Source of the DNA: Mesorhizobium helmanticense
Lineage (GTDB): Bacteria > Pseudomonadota > Alphaproteobacteria > Rhizobiales > Rhizobiaceae
Reading direction: 5' to 3'
DNA length: 46,594 nt
Assembly (NCBI RefSeq): GCF_003034915.1
Contig: NZ_PZJX01000068.1
Location: 1-46,594 of the forward strand
Program-made: the position numbers and the translations under genes
Shown here: positions 32,359 through 41,412 of the stretch, one piece after another
How positions within the stretch are numbered: position 1 is the first letter of the stretch
Layout of the letters: each line of letters begins with the position of its first letter
The notes under the pieces: model-generated
Told to the model about the DNA's origin: nothing
What the model saw: the letters and a program-made list of their open reading frames with translations, nothing else
Databases searched by the model: none

Positions 32359-33981
32359 ATGATACGTCTCGAAAATATCAGCAAGCAGAACGGCCGGCAG
32401 ATCGTCTTCATCGAGGCGTCGGCCGCCTTGCAGAAGGGCGAGAAGGTCGGCCTCGTCGGACCCAACGGCGCCGGCAAGACGACGCTGTTTCGCATGATCA
32501 ATGGGCAGGAGCAGCCCGACGAAGGCCAGGTCTCGGTCGATCGCGGCGTCACCATCGGCTATTTCAGCCAGGATGTCGGCGACATGGCGGGGCTGAGCGC
32601 GGTGGCCGAAGTGATGAACGGCGCCGGGCCGGTGAGCGCGGTGGCGGCCGAGATGCGCGAGCTCGAACACGCCATGGGCGACCCTGGCCAGGCCGATCAG
32701 ATGGACGACATCATCGCCCGCTACGGCGAGGCGCAGCACCGCTTCGAGGAACTCGACGGCTATGCGCTGGACGGCCGCGCCCGCGAAGTGCTCGACGGTC
32801 TCGGCTTTTCGCAGGAGATGATGGACGGCGATGTCGGCAAGCTGTCCGGCGGCTGGAAGATGCGTGTCGCACTTGCCCGCATCCTGTTGATGCGCCCCGA
32901 CGTCATGCTGCTCGACGAGCCGAGCAACCATCTCGACCTCGAAAGCCTGATCTGGCTGGAGCAGTTCCTGAAGGGTTATGAGGGCGCGCTGCTGATGACC
33001 TCGCACGACCGCGAGTTCATGAACCGCATCGTCAACAAGGTGGTAGAGATCGACGCCGGTTCGCTTACCGCCTATTCCGGCAACTACGAGTTCTACCAGC
33101 AGCAGCGGGCGATCGCCGACAAGCAGCTGCAGGCGCAGTTCGAGCGCCAGCAGGCGATGCTGGCCAAGGAGATCGCCTTCATCGAGCGTTTCAAGGCGCG
33201 CGCCTCGCATGCCGCCCAGGTGCAGAGCCGGGTGAAGAAGCTGGACAAGATCGACCGTGTCGAGCCGCCCAAGCGCCGCCAGATCGTGAATTTCGAGTTC
33301 CAGCCGGCGCCGCGTTGCGGTGAGGACGTAGTGACGTTGAAGAATGTGCACAAGGGATATGGCAGCCGCACCATCTATGCCGGGCTGGACTTCCAGGTGC
33401 GGCGGCGCGAGCGCTGGTGCATCATGGGCGTCAATGGCGCCGGCAAGTCGACGCTCCTGAAGCTGGTGGCGGGCGCTTCCGCACCCGACAATGGCACGGT
33501 GGCGCGGGGCCCGAGCGTCAAGATGGGCTATTTCGCCCAGCACGCCATGGAAGTGCTGGAGGGCGAGCGCACCGTGTTCCAGACGCTGGAGGATGCGTTT
33601 CCGCAGGCAGGCCAGGCGCCGCTGCGGGCGCTGGCCGGCTGCTTCGGCTTTTCCGGCGACGAGATCGAGAAGAAATGCCGGGTGCTGTCGGGCGGCGAGA
33701 AGGCCCGGCTGGTAATGGCGCTGATGCTGTTCGACCCACCCAATCTCCTGGTGCTGGACGAGCCGACCAACCATCTGGACATCGCCACCAAGGAGATGCT
33801 GATCAACGCACTGTCGCAGTACGAGGGCACCATGCTGTTCGTCTCGCACGACCGGCATTTCCTGGCGGCGCTTTCCAACCGCGTGCTGGAACTGACGCCG
33901 GAGGGGATCCACACCTATGGCGGCGGTTATACCGAATATGTCGAGCGCACCGGGCAGGAAGCGCCGGGATTGCGGAGCTGA
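32359..33981 (+). CDS. ABC-F family ATPase (ribosome-associated)
   Basis: 540 residues: two ABC domains with no membrane segment. The first has GPNGAGKTT, LSGGWKMRVALARIL and MLLDEPSNHLD; the second has GVNGAGKST, LSGGEKARLVMALML and LVLDEPTNHLD. A charged linker with helices (~residues 240-320) lies between them, and an arm-type insertion follows the first Walker A. ABC-F proteins bind the ribosomal E site and modulate translation. The subfamily resembles YbiT/EttA-type by length. It is not an exporter. Confidence 0.92.
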   Translation: MIRLENISKQNGRQIVFIEASAALQKGEKVGLVGPNGAGKTTLFRMINGQEQPDEGQVSVDRGVTIGYFSQDVGDMAGLSAVAEVMNGAGPVSAVAAEMRELEHAMGDPGQADQMDDIIARYGEAQHRFEELDGYALDGRAREVLDGLGFSQEMMDGDVGKLSGGWKMRVALARILLMRPDVMLLDEPSNHLDLESLIWLEQFLKGYEGALLMTSHDREFMNRIVNKVVEIDAGSLTAYSGNYEFYQQQRAIADKQLQAQFERQQAMLAKEIAFIERFKARASHAAQVQSRVKKLDKIDRVEPPKRRQIVNFEFQPAPRCGEDVVTLKNVHKGYGSRTIYAGLDFQVRRRERWCIMGVNGAGKSTLLKLVAGASAPDNGTVARGPSVKMGYFAQHAMEVLEGERTVFQTLEDAFPQAGQAPLRALAGCFGFSGDEIEKKCRVLSGGEKARLVMALMLFDPPNLLVLDEPTNHLDIATKEMLINALSQYEGTMLFVSHDRHFLAALSNRVLELTPEGIHTYGGGYTEYVERTGQEAPGLRS

Positions 33982-34095
33982 GGTACAGAGCACCGGCGCT
34001 GGAAGGCGCCCAGTTCGTCGGCTTGACCATTCGCGAGGCCGGCGACATTGTGGATGGCGAGTTGCTGTCAGCCAATCCATAACGGTCGTGTGGCA

Positions 34096-35400
34096 ATGGA
34101 TTTTCGCGACGCCATCGATAGATCGCTGGCCTGGGCCAGCGAATGGTTCGACTATGCCGCCACGCCGTGGTTTCTCTATCAGGTCGCAATCATCGGTGCG
34201 CTCTTCCTCGCAGCGAAGCTCGCGGCGCGGCGCGTCGAGCCGCTCCTGGAGAACCGGGCACGCCAGATCAAGGGGCATCCCGGACTGTTGAGAGTCGTCG
34301 TTGCGCTGTTGCGGCGCACCGACTGGATCCTGTTCGCAGTCTTCCTGCTTGCCGCGCTCGTTCTGATGCGGGCCGTCACCTGGCCAAGCCGGAGCCATTT
34401 CATCACTATCGCGCTCTCGCTATCGCTGGCGTGGCTGTTCGCGTCGGTGCTGTCGCGCATCATCCGCAACCGCTTTGTCGCGCGGGCTCTCGGCTGGCTG
34501 ACCTGGATCTATGCGGCCCTTGTCATCCTGGGCATCGATGACGAAACCGCCGTTTTCCTGGACAGTCTCGCGATACCTTTGGGAGCGGTTCGCCTTTCGG
34601 CCCTCATGGTGCTGAAAGCGGCGCTGTTGCTGATCGCCACGGTTTGGCTCGCGGTGGTCGTCGGCAGGTATATCGATGAGCGTGTCCGGATCTCCGAGGA
34701 GCTGACACCTTCGATCCGCGTCCTCGTCGGCAAGGTCGCCAAGGTCGGCCTGGTGCTGGTGGCGGGTGCCATCGCTCTTTCTGCCGTCGGTCTCGACCTG
34801 ACGGCCCTGACGATATTCTCCGGCGCCGTCGGCGTCGGCCTGGCTTTCGGGCTGCAAAAGGTCGTTTCCAATTTCGTCTCCGGCGTGATCATCCTTCTCG
34901 ACAAGTCGATCAAGCCGGGCGACACCATTTCACTCGAAGGCACCTTCGGCTGGGTGCGCGAATTGCGGGCGCGGTTTGTCTCGGTGGTCACGCGCGACGG
35001 CCGCGAATACCTGATCCCGAACGAAGACTTCATCACCCAAAGGGTCATCAACTGGTCGTTCAGCGACAACCTCGTGCGGCTCGACGTGAATTTCGGCGTC
35101 TCTTACGACGCCGACCCGCACAAGGTCAGTGAGCTGGCGATAGAAGCCGCCATGAGCGTCGGCCGGGTCGAAGCGGACCGGCGGCCGGTCTGCTGGCTCA
35201 CGGACTTCGGCGAGTCCTCGCTCAATTTCGTCCTGCGCTTCTGGATCCATGACCCTCAGCAAGGTCTGACCAATGTGCGCGGCAGGGTGTTGCTGGCGCT
35301 ATGGGACACGTTCAAGCAAAACGGCATAAGCATCCCCTATCCGCATCGCGAGATCATCATGAAGCAGAATGGACGCGTTGGGCGATCACGCGGGCGCTGA
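34096..35400 (+). CDS. MscS-family mechanosensitive channel
   Basis: 434 residues. Several hydrophobic segments precede the conserved MscS pore helix and beta domain: SAVGVGLAFGLQKVVSNFVSG, IILLDKSIKPGDTISLEG, and VTRDGREYLIPNEDFITQ. The C-terminal cytoplasmic part (NVRGRVLLALWDTFKQNGISIPYPHREI) is typical. The ATG at 34096 is preferred over 34048. The channel releases osmolytes on hypo-osmotic shock. A short open tail at 33982-34082 upstream is unexplained. Confidence 0.92.
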   Translation: MDFRDAIDRSLAWASEWFDYAATPWFLYQVAIIGALFLAAKLAARRVEPLLENRARQIKGHPGLLRVVVALLRRTDWILFAVFLLAALVLMRAVTWPSRSHFITIALSLSLAWLFASVLSRIIRNRFVARALGWLTWIYAALVILGIDDETAVFLDSLAIPLGAVRLSALMVLKAALLLIATVWLAVVVGRYIDERVRISEELTPSIRVLVGKVAKVGLVLVAGAIALSAVGLDLTALTIFSGAVGVGLAFGLQKVVSNFVSGVIILLDKSIKPGDTISLEGTFGWVRELRARFVSVVTRDGREYLIPNEDFITQRVINWSFSDNLVRLDVNFGVSYDADPHKVSELAIEAAMSVGRVEADRRPVCWLTDFGESSLNFVLRFWIHDPQQGLTNVRGRVLLALWDTFKQNGISIPYPHREIIMKQNGRVGRSRGR

Positions 35401-35529
35401 CGGAACAAGTGCCAGCGTTGCGGGATGACGATCCAACCAACGTCATCCCCATCCAGATCGGCTTGAACGTGATCAATTTCATTCAGCGCGTCGCTCAAAT
35501 CATGTCAATGGCTTGAAGAGGAGCAAAAC

Positions 35530-35650
35530 GCTTCCTGGCCCATGGCACGCTGATCGGCAGCCTGCCGCTCATCCTGATGGGTTGACGCTGCTGCCCGTCA
35601 ACGCCTGGCGGCTCTTCGAGCTGATCAGGCCGGGGCTCCGCCAGGACTGA
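35530..35650 (+). pseudogene. Remnant with frameshift, membrane segment of a Crp-type protein (tentative)
   Basis: The frame FLAHGTLIGSLPLILMG ends at a TGA; one base later the frame LTLLPVNAWRLFELIRPGLRQ continues to a stop at 35648-35650. Together they resemble the membrane-segment N-terminus, LPVN(A/S)WRL, of some rhizobial cyclic-nucleotide-binding proteins. No start codon or nucleotide-binding domain remains. Family call is a guess. Confidence 0.35.
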
Positions 35651-35672
35651 AGACGAGACGAGGAACCCAGAC

Positions 35673-36224
35673 ATGCTTGACATGACCATGCTTGAGAACA
35701 ACACCACCATCATCCGGCCGGCGACCGGCAGGCAACTTCCGGATCTTTCGGTCATGATCGCCAGGGCGTTCGAGACCTATCGGGGCGCGATCCCGGACCG
35801 GGCACTGTTCGAATATATCGCGGTCTCCGCCGATCTCGAACAGCACAAGGGCCACGGCGACATCATGGTGCTTGAAAGCGCCGGCAAGGTCGTCGGCAGC
35901 GTCGTCTACTACCCGAATGCCGGCGACGAGGGGCTCGGACTGCCGGCAGGCTGGGCAGGTATCCGCACGCTCGCGGTGCATCCGTCAGCACGCGGGCGCG
36001 GCTTCGGCCGCAGCCTGATCGAATACTGTATCGATCGTGCGCGCCGGGAAGGGTATGGGACCATCGGCCTGCACACCGCGGACTTCATGAAGCATGCCGT
36101 CGCCCTCTATCAGGCGCTCAGCTTCGGACGTTGCCCGCAATATGATTTGTGGGCCTCGGACATCCTCAACACCGATCTCGGCGGCGGGGACATCCTGGTC
36201 ACCGCATTCAAACGCACGCTCTGA
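35673..36224 (+). CDS. GNAT-family N-acetyltransferase
   Basis: 183 residues. The acetyl-CoA motif is IRTLAVHPSARGRGFGRSL (V-x5-RxxGxG), with the C-terminal GLHTADFMKHAVALYQALSFGR strand-helix typical of GNATs. GAGG lies 9 nt before the ATG. Substrate unknown; relatives acetylate small amines, peptides or antibiotics. Confidence 0.87.
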   Translation: MLDMTMLENNTTIIRPATGRQLPDLSVMIARAFETYRGAIPDRALFEYIAVSADLEQHKGHGDIMVLESAGKVVGSVVYYPNAGDEGLGLPAGWAGIRTLAVHPSARGRGFGRSLIEYCIDRARREGYGTIGLHTADFMKHAVALYQALSFGRCPQYDLWASDILNTDLGGGDILVTAFKRTL

Positions 36225-36362
36225 CATTCGTGCAAACCGCTTTGGCCTGGCTTGGCCCCAGCATCCATTGACGGATGGCAGGCCGGTTGTCAGGTTAGGT
36301 TCCCCTGCGTCAGGGCCCGGACATGGCCGCGTGCATGCAGGCGATCCGAAGGGGGCTCGACC

Positions 36363-37919
36363 ATGCGACTGAACCGGACTCTGCGCCATTGGCGGATTTG
36401 GGCTTTCATCACCGCCATCGTGCTTTGGCCGCATGCGGCGTCGGCCGAAGACATCGCGCCTGATCGCATGGCTGCTGCTTTGTCGAAGCTCGAGGCGCTC
36501 GCCGAAGGCGTCGTCGCGGATGGTGGGGTGCCTGGTCTCGCCATCGGCGTCGTTCATGACGACAAGGTGGTCTTCCTCAAGGGGTTCGGGCGTCGCCAAG
36601 CCGGCAAGCCGGAGGCCGTCGACGCCGACACGGTGTTCCAGATCGCCTCGCTTTCCAAGCCGGTCTCGGCCACGATCGTGGCGGCGCTGGTCGGCGAGAA
36701 GATCGTTTCCTGGGATTCCAGGATTGCCGACCTCGATCCGGCGTTCCGGCTCGCCGATCCCTATCCGACCAGCGAACTGACGGTTCGCGACCTGTTCTCG
36801 CACCGCAGCGGATTGCCCGGCACCGCCGGCGACGATCTCGAGAGCATCGGCTACGACCGCGCCGAGATCCTGCATCGGCTGCGCTTCGTGCCGCCCTTGT
36901 CGAGCTTTCGCGCCGGCTATTCCTACAGCAATTTCGGCCTGACCGAAGGCGCCACCGCAGCCGCGAAGCCGACGGGCAAGCCCTGGGAGGAGGTCGCCGA
37001 GGAAAAGCTCTATCGTCCGCTTGGAATGACCTCGACCAGTTCGCGCTATGCGGACTTCCTCAAGCACGCCAACCGCGCCGAACTGCACGTCAAGGCCGAT
37101 GGCGTCTGGGCCGCCAGGATAAAGCGCGATCCGGACGCGCAGGCGCCGGCGGGCGGTGTCAGTTCCACCGCGCGCGATCTCTCGCAATGGGTGCGGCTGG
37201 TGCTCGGCAACGGCGTTTATGACGGCAAGCCGCTGATAGCCGCCGATGCGCTGGCCGAGACGCATGTTCCCCTGATGACGCGGGGCAGGAACCCGGTCTC
37301 CGGCAGCGAGTCCTTCTATGGCCTTGGCTGGAATGTCGAATTCGGCCGGCATGGCCTGAGCTGGGGCCATGCCGGCGCCTTCAGCGTTGGCGCCCGCACG
37401 CTGGTGACACTCTTTCCCGAGCAGAAGCTTGGCATCGTGGTTGTCGCCAATGCCTTTTCGACAGGCGTGCCGGAAGGCCTGTCCGAGAGCTTCGCCGACA
37501 TGGCCTTTGACGGAACGGTCGAGAAGGACTGGGTCAAGGCATGGGACGATGCCTATGCGAGCCTGTTCGGCCCGGCGGTCGCGGCGGCCAAGGCGACCTA
37601 TGCCGCGCCGTCGTCTCCGGCAAGCCCAGCCGGGCCCGCCAGCACCTATACAGGCCGTTATTTCAACGACTTCATCGGCGACGCGGTTGTGTCGGGTGAA
37701 GGAGACGCTTTGGTGCTCAAACTCGGGCCGGGCGGCGCCCGGTCCTATTCATTGGAGCATTTCGACCGCGACATGTTCCTGACCTATCCGGACGCCGAGA
37801 CGCCCGACGCACCGTCCGGCGTAAGCTTTGTCCTCGGCCCTGACGGCAAGGCGTCGGCCATGACGGTGGAATTTCTCGACGCCAATCATCTCGGCACGCT
37901 CGCGCGTGTCGGCGATTAG
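36363..37919 (+). CDS. Serine hydrolase of the class C beta-lactamase family
   Basis: 518 residues with an N-terminal signal peptide (WAFITAIVLWPHAASA, cleavage near residue 28). Motifs: S96-x-x-K99 (ASLSKP), Y-x-N in YSYSNFGL, and His-x-Gly in WGHAGAFS in place of KTG, as in esterase/DD-peptidase relatives of the family. The C-terminal ~110 residues form an extra domain (YTGRYFNDFIGDAVVSGEGDA), like the Pab87/EstB type. The ATG at 36363 has AGGGGG upstream. It may be a periplasmic DD-peptidase, esterase or D-amino acid amidase; beta-lactamase activity is not implied. Confidence 0.9.
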   Translation: MRLNRTLRHWRIWAFITAIVLWPHAASAEDIAPDRMAAALSKLEALAEGVVADGGVPGLAIGVVHDDKVVFLKGFGRRQAGKPEAVDADTVFQIASLSKPVSATIVAALVGEKIVSWDSRIADLDPAFRLADPYPTSELTVRDLFSHRSGLPGTAGDDLESIGYDRAEILHRLRFVPPLSSFRAGYSYSNFGLTEGATAAAKPTGKPWEEVAEEKLYRPLGMTSTSSRYADFLKHANRAELHVKADGVWAARIKRDPDAQAPAGGVSSTARDLSQWVRLVLGNGVYDGKPLIAADALAETHVPLMTRGRNPVSGSESFYGLGWNVEFGRHGLSWGHAGAFSVGARTLVTLFPEQKLGIVVVANAFSTGVPEGLSESFADMAFDGTVEKDWVKAWDDAYASLFGPAVAAAKATYAAPSSPASPAGPASTYTGRYFNDFIGDAVVSGEGDALVLKLGPGGARSYSLEHFDRDMFLTYPDAETPDAPSGVSFVLGPDGKASAMTVEFLDANHLGTLARVGD

Positions 37920-37936
37920 CCAGGCTGACGGCCGGT

Positions 37937-38872
37937 TCAGGATGCCGGGCCGAACTGGAGCAATTTGAAGCAATCGCCGCTGCCCGAGGTCATTTGCGTC
38001 AGGACGGGTTTTGCCCGGTCGATCCATTCCTGATGCGACTTGGCATCGGCTTCGATCGCCTCGACCGGCGCCAGCTTGACGAAGCCGCGCCCCTGGCTGA
38101 ACAGCCAGCAAGCGCGGGCGAGGAAGCGCCGGCTGCGCTGGCGCAGCAGATCGGCGTCATAGAAGATGTCGAGCATCTCCTGCTTGATCCTGCGCTCCTT
38201 TTCGGGATTGGCGACCGCGACATCGACCGGCTCGCCGCCGATGGCGTCCTGCAAATCCTTGTAGTCGAGGGCGATCTGCGTGGTGGCGTATTTGATGTCG
38301 GCCTCGTCGCGCACGAGGTTGAACCACAGCGTCGGGTTGAGCTCGTTGACGACGAAGGACGATTCGAAATCGCGCGACAGATTGAGGATCTCGAACCCCT
38401 GAACATCGACATCGCGCTCGACCAGCAGAATCTCCGAGACCTGCTTGGCGAGCGCGGCGCCCTGGGCGCTGACCGCCGCGTTCTTGCCGCCAATTTCCGG
38501 ACTGACATAGGGGCCGCCCTGATCCAGCAGCCCGTCGAATTCGCCAAGCGATCCGGCGACGGCGCTGCCCCTGGCAATGCGCGCCGCCAGCTTGGCCAGA
38601 ACCTGCTGCAGTTCCGTCTCGCGCCTACGCTGGTCCTGATAATTCTGTTGGAAAAAGAAGATGAACAGGGAAACGCCGATGCCGATCAGGATGACGCCGA
38701 GCTGCGAGAAGATGTTGCGATAATATTCGAGCAGCTTTTCGCGATGGCGGACGTCGTCGCGCACGCTGTGGGCGACGCGAAGGTTGACGATCAGCGACAG
38801 CACCAGCAACCCGGCGCCAATCAGGATGAGGCCGCCGATGAGGAGGTAGCCATGGCCAGAGTTGAAATCCAT
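37937..38872 (-). CDS. Hypothetical membrane protein with two N-terminal helices
   Basis: 311 residues. Two membrane segments near residues 8-30 (YLLIGGLILIGAGLLVLSLI) and 55-75 (LGVILIGIGVSLFIFFF) are followed by a charged coiled-coil-like stretch (NYQDQRRRETELQQVLAKL) and a soluble C-terminal domain rich in acidic and aromatic residues. I recognise no family. The ATG at 38872 opens just before the first helix. It is convergent with the serine hydrolase. Confidence 0.7.
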   Translation of the reverse strand: MDFNSGHGYLLIGGLILIGAGLLVLSLIVNLRVAHSVRDDVRHREKLLEYYRNIFSQLGVILIGIGVSLFIFFFQQNYQDQRRRETELQQVLAKLAARIARGSAVAGSLGEFDGLLDQGGPYVSPEIGGKNAAVSAQGAALAKQVSEILLVERDVDVQGFEILNLSRDFESSFVVNELNPTLWFNLVRDEADIKYATTQIALDYKDLQDAIGGEPVDVAVANPEKERRIKQEMLDIFYDADLLRQRSRRFLARACWLFSQGRGFVKLAPVEAIEADAKSHQEWIDRAKPVLTQMTSGSGDCFKLLQFGPAS

Positions 38873-39341
38873 TGTTCGCCAAGTCCCCCAAAGCCCGTTC
38901 CCTGAGGGGCAGACTAATACCATTGGGCGTGAACGCCTATGGGTTCGTGGGCGGCGCAAGGCTGGTAATCCGGCAAGCGGCGGAAGCGGTGCTGAAGCTG
39001 CCGATCTCCCCCCCTGTGGGGGAGATGCCCGGCAGGGCAGAGGGGGGCGCTGTCCCTCCGACCTCTCTCAATCTATCGCTATGCTTCTTCGGGTTATTCT
39101 GCCGCATTGGTTCAGAGTCTCCCTTGCGCGTTCAGAAGATGCGCAGCGCTCCAGCCTGGTCGCGGATGGAACCAGGTTGGCGTTCCTTCGCGCCCCCCTC
39201 TGTCCTGCCGGACATCTCCCCCACGAGGGGGGAGATCGGCAGCTTCAGCGCTGCGCGCGGCCTTCCCGTCATCCAGCAACGCTTATTGCCTTCAAGGCCC
39301 GGCGCCAATGCTGTATCCAGCCCGAATTCAAGGAGCCTTCG
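38873..39341. other. Intergenic region carrying a repeat pair
   Basis: 469 bp between the divergent membrane-protein and KamA-type genes. The centre is a family A inverted pair (38991-39249). No gene is seen in the flanks or between the arms. The KamA promoter presumably lies after 39250. Confidence 0.6.
38991..39249. repeat. Inverted pair of extended family A repeats
   Basis: Arms 38991-39050 and 39190-39249 are ~60-bp reverse complements with a few mismatches, separated by 139 bp. The arms extend beyond the family A core on the outer side: GCTGAAGCTGCCGATC on the left matches GATCGGCAGCTTCAGC on the right exactly. Confidence 0.85.
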
Positions 39342-40466
39342 ATGACCTCACACCTCGACATCGACGATGCATCCGACGCACCGGTCGAGCCACGCGGCGA
39401 CGCTGCCTGGCAGGACGATGTCCGCCAGGGCGTGCGCCATGCGCGCGATCTGGATTCACTGCCGCTGTCACCGGGCGAGCGCGCGGCGGCGCAAGCGGCA
39501 GCCGCGCGCCACAAGGTGCGCATCCCGAAAGCCTATCTCGACCTGATCGACTGGGACGACCCCGCCGATCCGATCCGGGCGCAGGTCATCCCGTCGCCGC
39601 GGGAGCTGGCGGAAGCGGAGGGCGAGCTCGACGACCCGATCGCCGACCATGAGTTCAGCCCGGCGCCGCGCCTGACGCATCGCCATGCCGACCGGGTGCT
39701 TTTGTTCCCGACCTATCAATGCGCGGTCTATTGCCGGTTCTGCTTTCGCAAGGAGTCACTGACCTCGATCGGCCGCGGCTATACGCGCGAGGCGCTGGAG
39801 CCGGCCTTCGCCTATATCGAGGCGCACCCGGAAATTCGCGAGGTGATCCTGACCGGCGGCGATCCGCTCTCCCTGCCGGACAAGGCGCTGGCCGAAATCC
39901 GCGCCCGCATCGAGGCCATCGCGCACGTGCGGCTCTTACGCATCCATACGCGCGTGCCGGTGGCGCTGCCCTCGCGCATCACGGCCGGGCTGGTCCGCTC
40001 CTTGCAGGGCCGGCTGATGGTCAGCGTCGTCACCCACTTCAACCACGCGCGGGAAATCAACGACGCCACCGAGCAAGCCTGCCGTACCCTGAGGCAAGGC
40101 GGCTTCGTGCTGCTCAACCAGAGCGTTTTGCTGAAGGGCGTCAACGACACGGTCGAGGCGCTGGAGGAGCTGTGTCGCGAGCTGATGTATCGGCTGGGCG
40201 TCAAACCCTATTACCTGCACCATGGCGACCTCGCGCGCGGCATGGCGCACCGGCGTACCACGATCGCCGAAGGCCAGGCGCTGGTCGCCGTGCTGCGCCA
40301 GCGCCTGTCGGGCATCTGCAACCCCGTCTACGTGCTGGACCTGCCGGACGGCGGCGGCAAGGTGCCGATCGGGCCGTGCTATGTCGAGGCGCGGGACGGG
40401 GAGAGCTGGCGGATACGCGGGCAGGATGGAGCGGTGAGGGTGTATGCGGAGGTGGTGGGGGAGTAG
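39342..40466 (+). CDS. Lysine 2,3-aminomutase family radical-SAM protein (KamA/EpmB-like)
   Basis: 374 residues. The [4Fe-4S] cluster motif is Cys127-x3-Cys131-x2-Cys134 (CAVYCRFC). Other family features are ILTGGDPLSLPD, the PLP-binding Lys region near KPYYLHHGD, and HRRTTIAEGQALV. AAGGAG lies 6 nt before the ATG at 39342. It may interconvert alpha- and beta-lysine or act like EpmB in elongation factor P modification. Neither efp nor epmA is in the window. A decayed fragment of its 3' part lies at 41032-41223. Confidence 0.9.
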   Translation: MTSHLDIDDASDAPVEPRGDAAWQDDVRQGVRHARDLDSLPLSPGERAAAQAAAARHKVRIPKAYLDLIDWDDPADPIRAQVIPSPRELAEAEGELDDPIADHEFSPAPRLTHRHADRVLLFPTYQCAVYCRFCFRKESLTSIGRGYTREALEPAFAYIEAHPEIREVILTGGDPLSLPDKALAEIRARIEAIAHVRLLRIHTRVPVALPSRITAGLVRSLQGRLMVSVVTHFNHAREINDATEQACRTLRQGGFVLLNQSVLLKGVNDTVEALEELCRELMYRLGVKPYYLHHGDLARGMAHRRTTIAEGQALVAVLRQRLSGICNPVYVLDLPDGGGKVPIGPCYVEARDGESWRIRGQDGAVRVYAEVVGE

Positions 40467-40548
40467 CAGAGACCGTGGCGCACCGGCGCAGCTGAGGCGG
40501 GCGCTTTCGAGCCTGTCGCCAATTCGGCCAAGGGCTCTCCGGTCGACT

Positions 40549-40578
40549 TGATTGTTGTCGGGCGCAGGCAGACAATCA
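40549..40578. promoter_or_regulatory. Inverted repeat upstream of the RidA gene
   Basis: TGATTGT (40549-40555) and ACAATCA (40572-40578) are exact reverse complements around a 16-bp spacer, 20-50 nt upstream of the RidA start. A second reading is TTGTC/GACAA with an 11-bp spacer. It is a candidate operator. Confidence 0.35.
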
Positions 40579-40597
40579 CCAGAAGAGGAGCATCGAC

Positions 40598-40978
40598 ATG
40601 TCGCGGACCATCGTATCTGGTGATGATCTCCCCAAAGCCCCACCCGTTTACAGCCACGCGGTAAAATGCGCGGGGCTGGTGTTTGTCTCCGGGACCGCCG
40701 CCTACGACGCGGCGACGGGCATGATTGTCGGCGAGACGATACAAGAGCAGACAGCGCAGGCCCTGCGCAATATCGCGGCAATCCTGAAGGCCGCCGGAAC
40801 GACGCTCGACAAGGCCGTCAGCGCCACCGTCATCCTCGCCGACGAGGATGATTTTGCCGGCATGAACGAAGAATGGGTGAAGTGGTTTCCGACCGATCCG
40901 CCGGCACGGCAAGGCGCCAAGCTCCCTGTCCGCATGCCCGGGCTCAAGATCTCGATCGCCATGATCGCCGAGGCGTAA
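40598..40978 (+). CDS. RidA-family enamine/imine deaminase
   Basis: 126 residues, a normal RidA (YjgF) length. Features: PPVYSHAVKCAGLVFVSGTAA, EQTAQALRNIAAIL, and the late Arg in LPVRMPGLKISIAMIA. RidA proteins hydrolyse reactive 2-aminoacrylate-type enamines formed by PLP enzymes. AGAGGAG lies just upstream of the ATG. Its position after the KamA-type gene could reflect shared amino-acid chemistry, but that is inference. Confidence 0.9.
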   Translation: MSRTIVSGDDLPKAPPVYSHAVKCAGLVFVSGTAAYDAATGMIVGETIQEQTAQALRNIAAILKAAGTTLDKAVSATVILADEDDFAGMNEEWVKWFPTDPPARQGAKLPVRMPGLKISIAMIAEA

Positions 40979-41031
40979 TTCTCGCCGCTGCCGATCAGGA
41001 ATGCTGTTGAGCCGCGATTCTTGGCGGGCGC

Positions 41032-41223
41032 CTTCACCACGGCGATCTCGCGCATATCATGGCGCACCAGCGCACCACCATCGCCGAGGGCCAGGAACCG
41101 GCCGGCGCGCTGCACGCGCACCTGTCGGGCATCTGCAAACCCATGCTGGACCTGCCGGACGGCGGCGGCAAGGTGCCGCTGCGGCCGTGCTATGTCGAGG
41201 GGCGATGCGGTCGGCCCGTGTAG
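41032..41223 (+). pseudogene. Decayed fragment of the KamA-type gene 3' end
   Basis: The frame from 41032 reads HHGDLAHIMAHQRTTIAEGQ, then HLSGICKPMLDLPDGGGKVP and RPCYVEG, ending at TAG. It matches the 3' part of the KamA-type gene at 40217-40400, over ~60 codons with several changes and gaps. No start or cluster motif is present, so it is a gene scar from an old local duplication or from a second copy. Confidence 0.75.
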
Positions 41224-41412
41224 CCACCATTTCCGCGATGCCCGTTAAAACCTCGTGCTGGAACTGACGCTCGAAGGTATGCCTGTGGTGGCGCGCGATA
41301 AGAAGATAGTGGTGAGGTGATTAGCTACATAAGGCCTTGGCTAGCGGTAGCCTGCGTAGTTCAAGGCCAATCCTGCGCTGAGAAATGGGATGTTGTGACC
41401 CACATGTTTGGC

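Noticed and set aside
33982..34082. Possible gene between the ABC-F and MscS genes (reading LEGAQFVGLTIREAGDIVDG)
   Set aside because: The open frame is the tail of an out-of-frame reading of the ABC-F gene; it has no start or ribosome-binding site of its own.
36363..37919. Antibiotic resistance beta-lactamase
   Set aside because: The third motif is His-x-Gly rather than KTG and there is an extra C-terminal domain, which fit esterase or peptidase relatives better.
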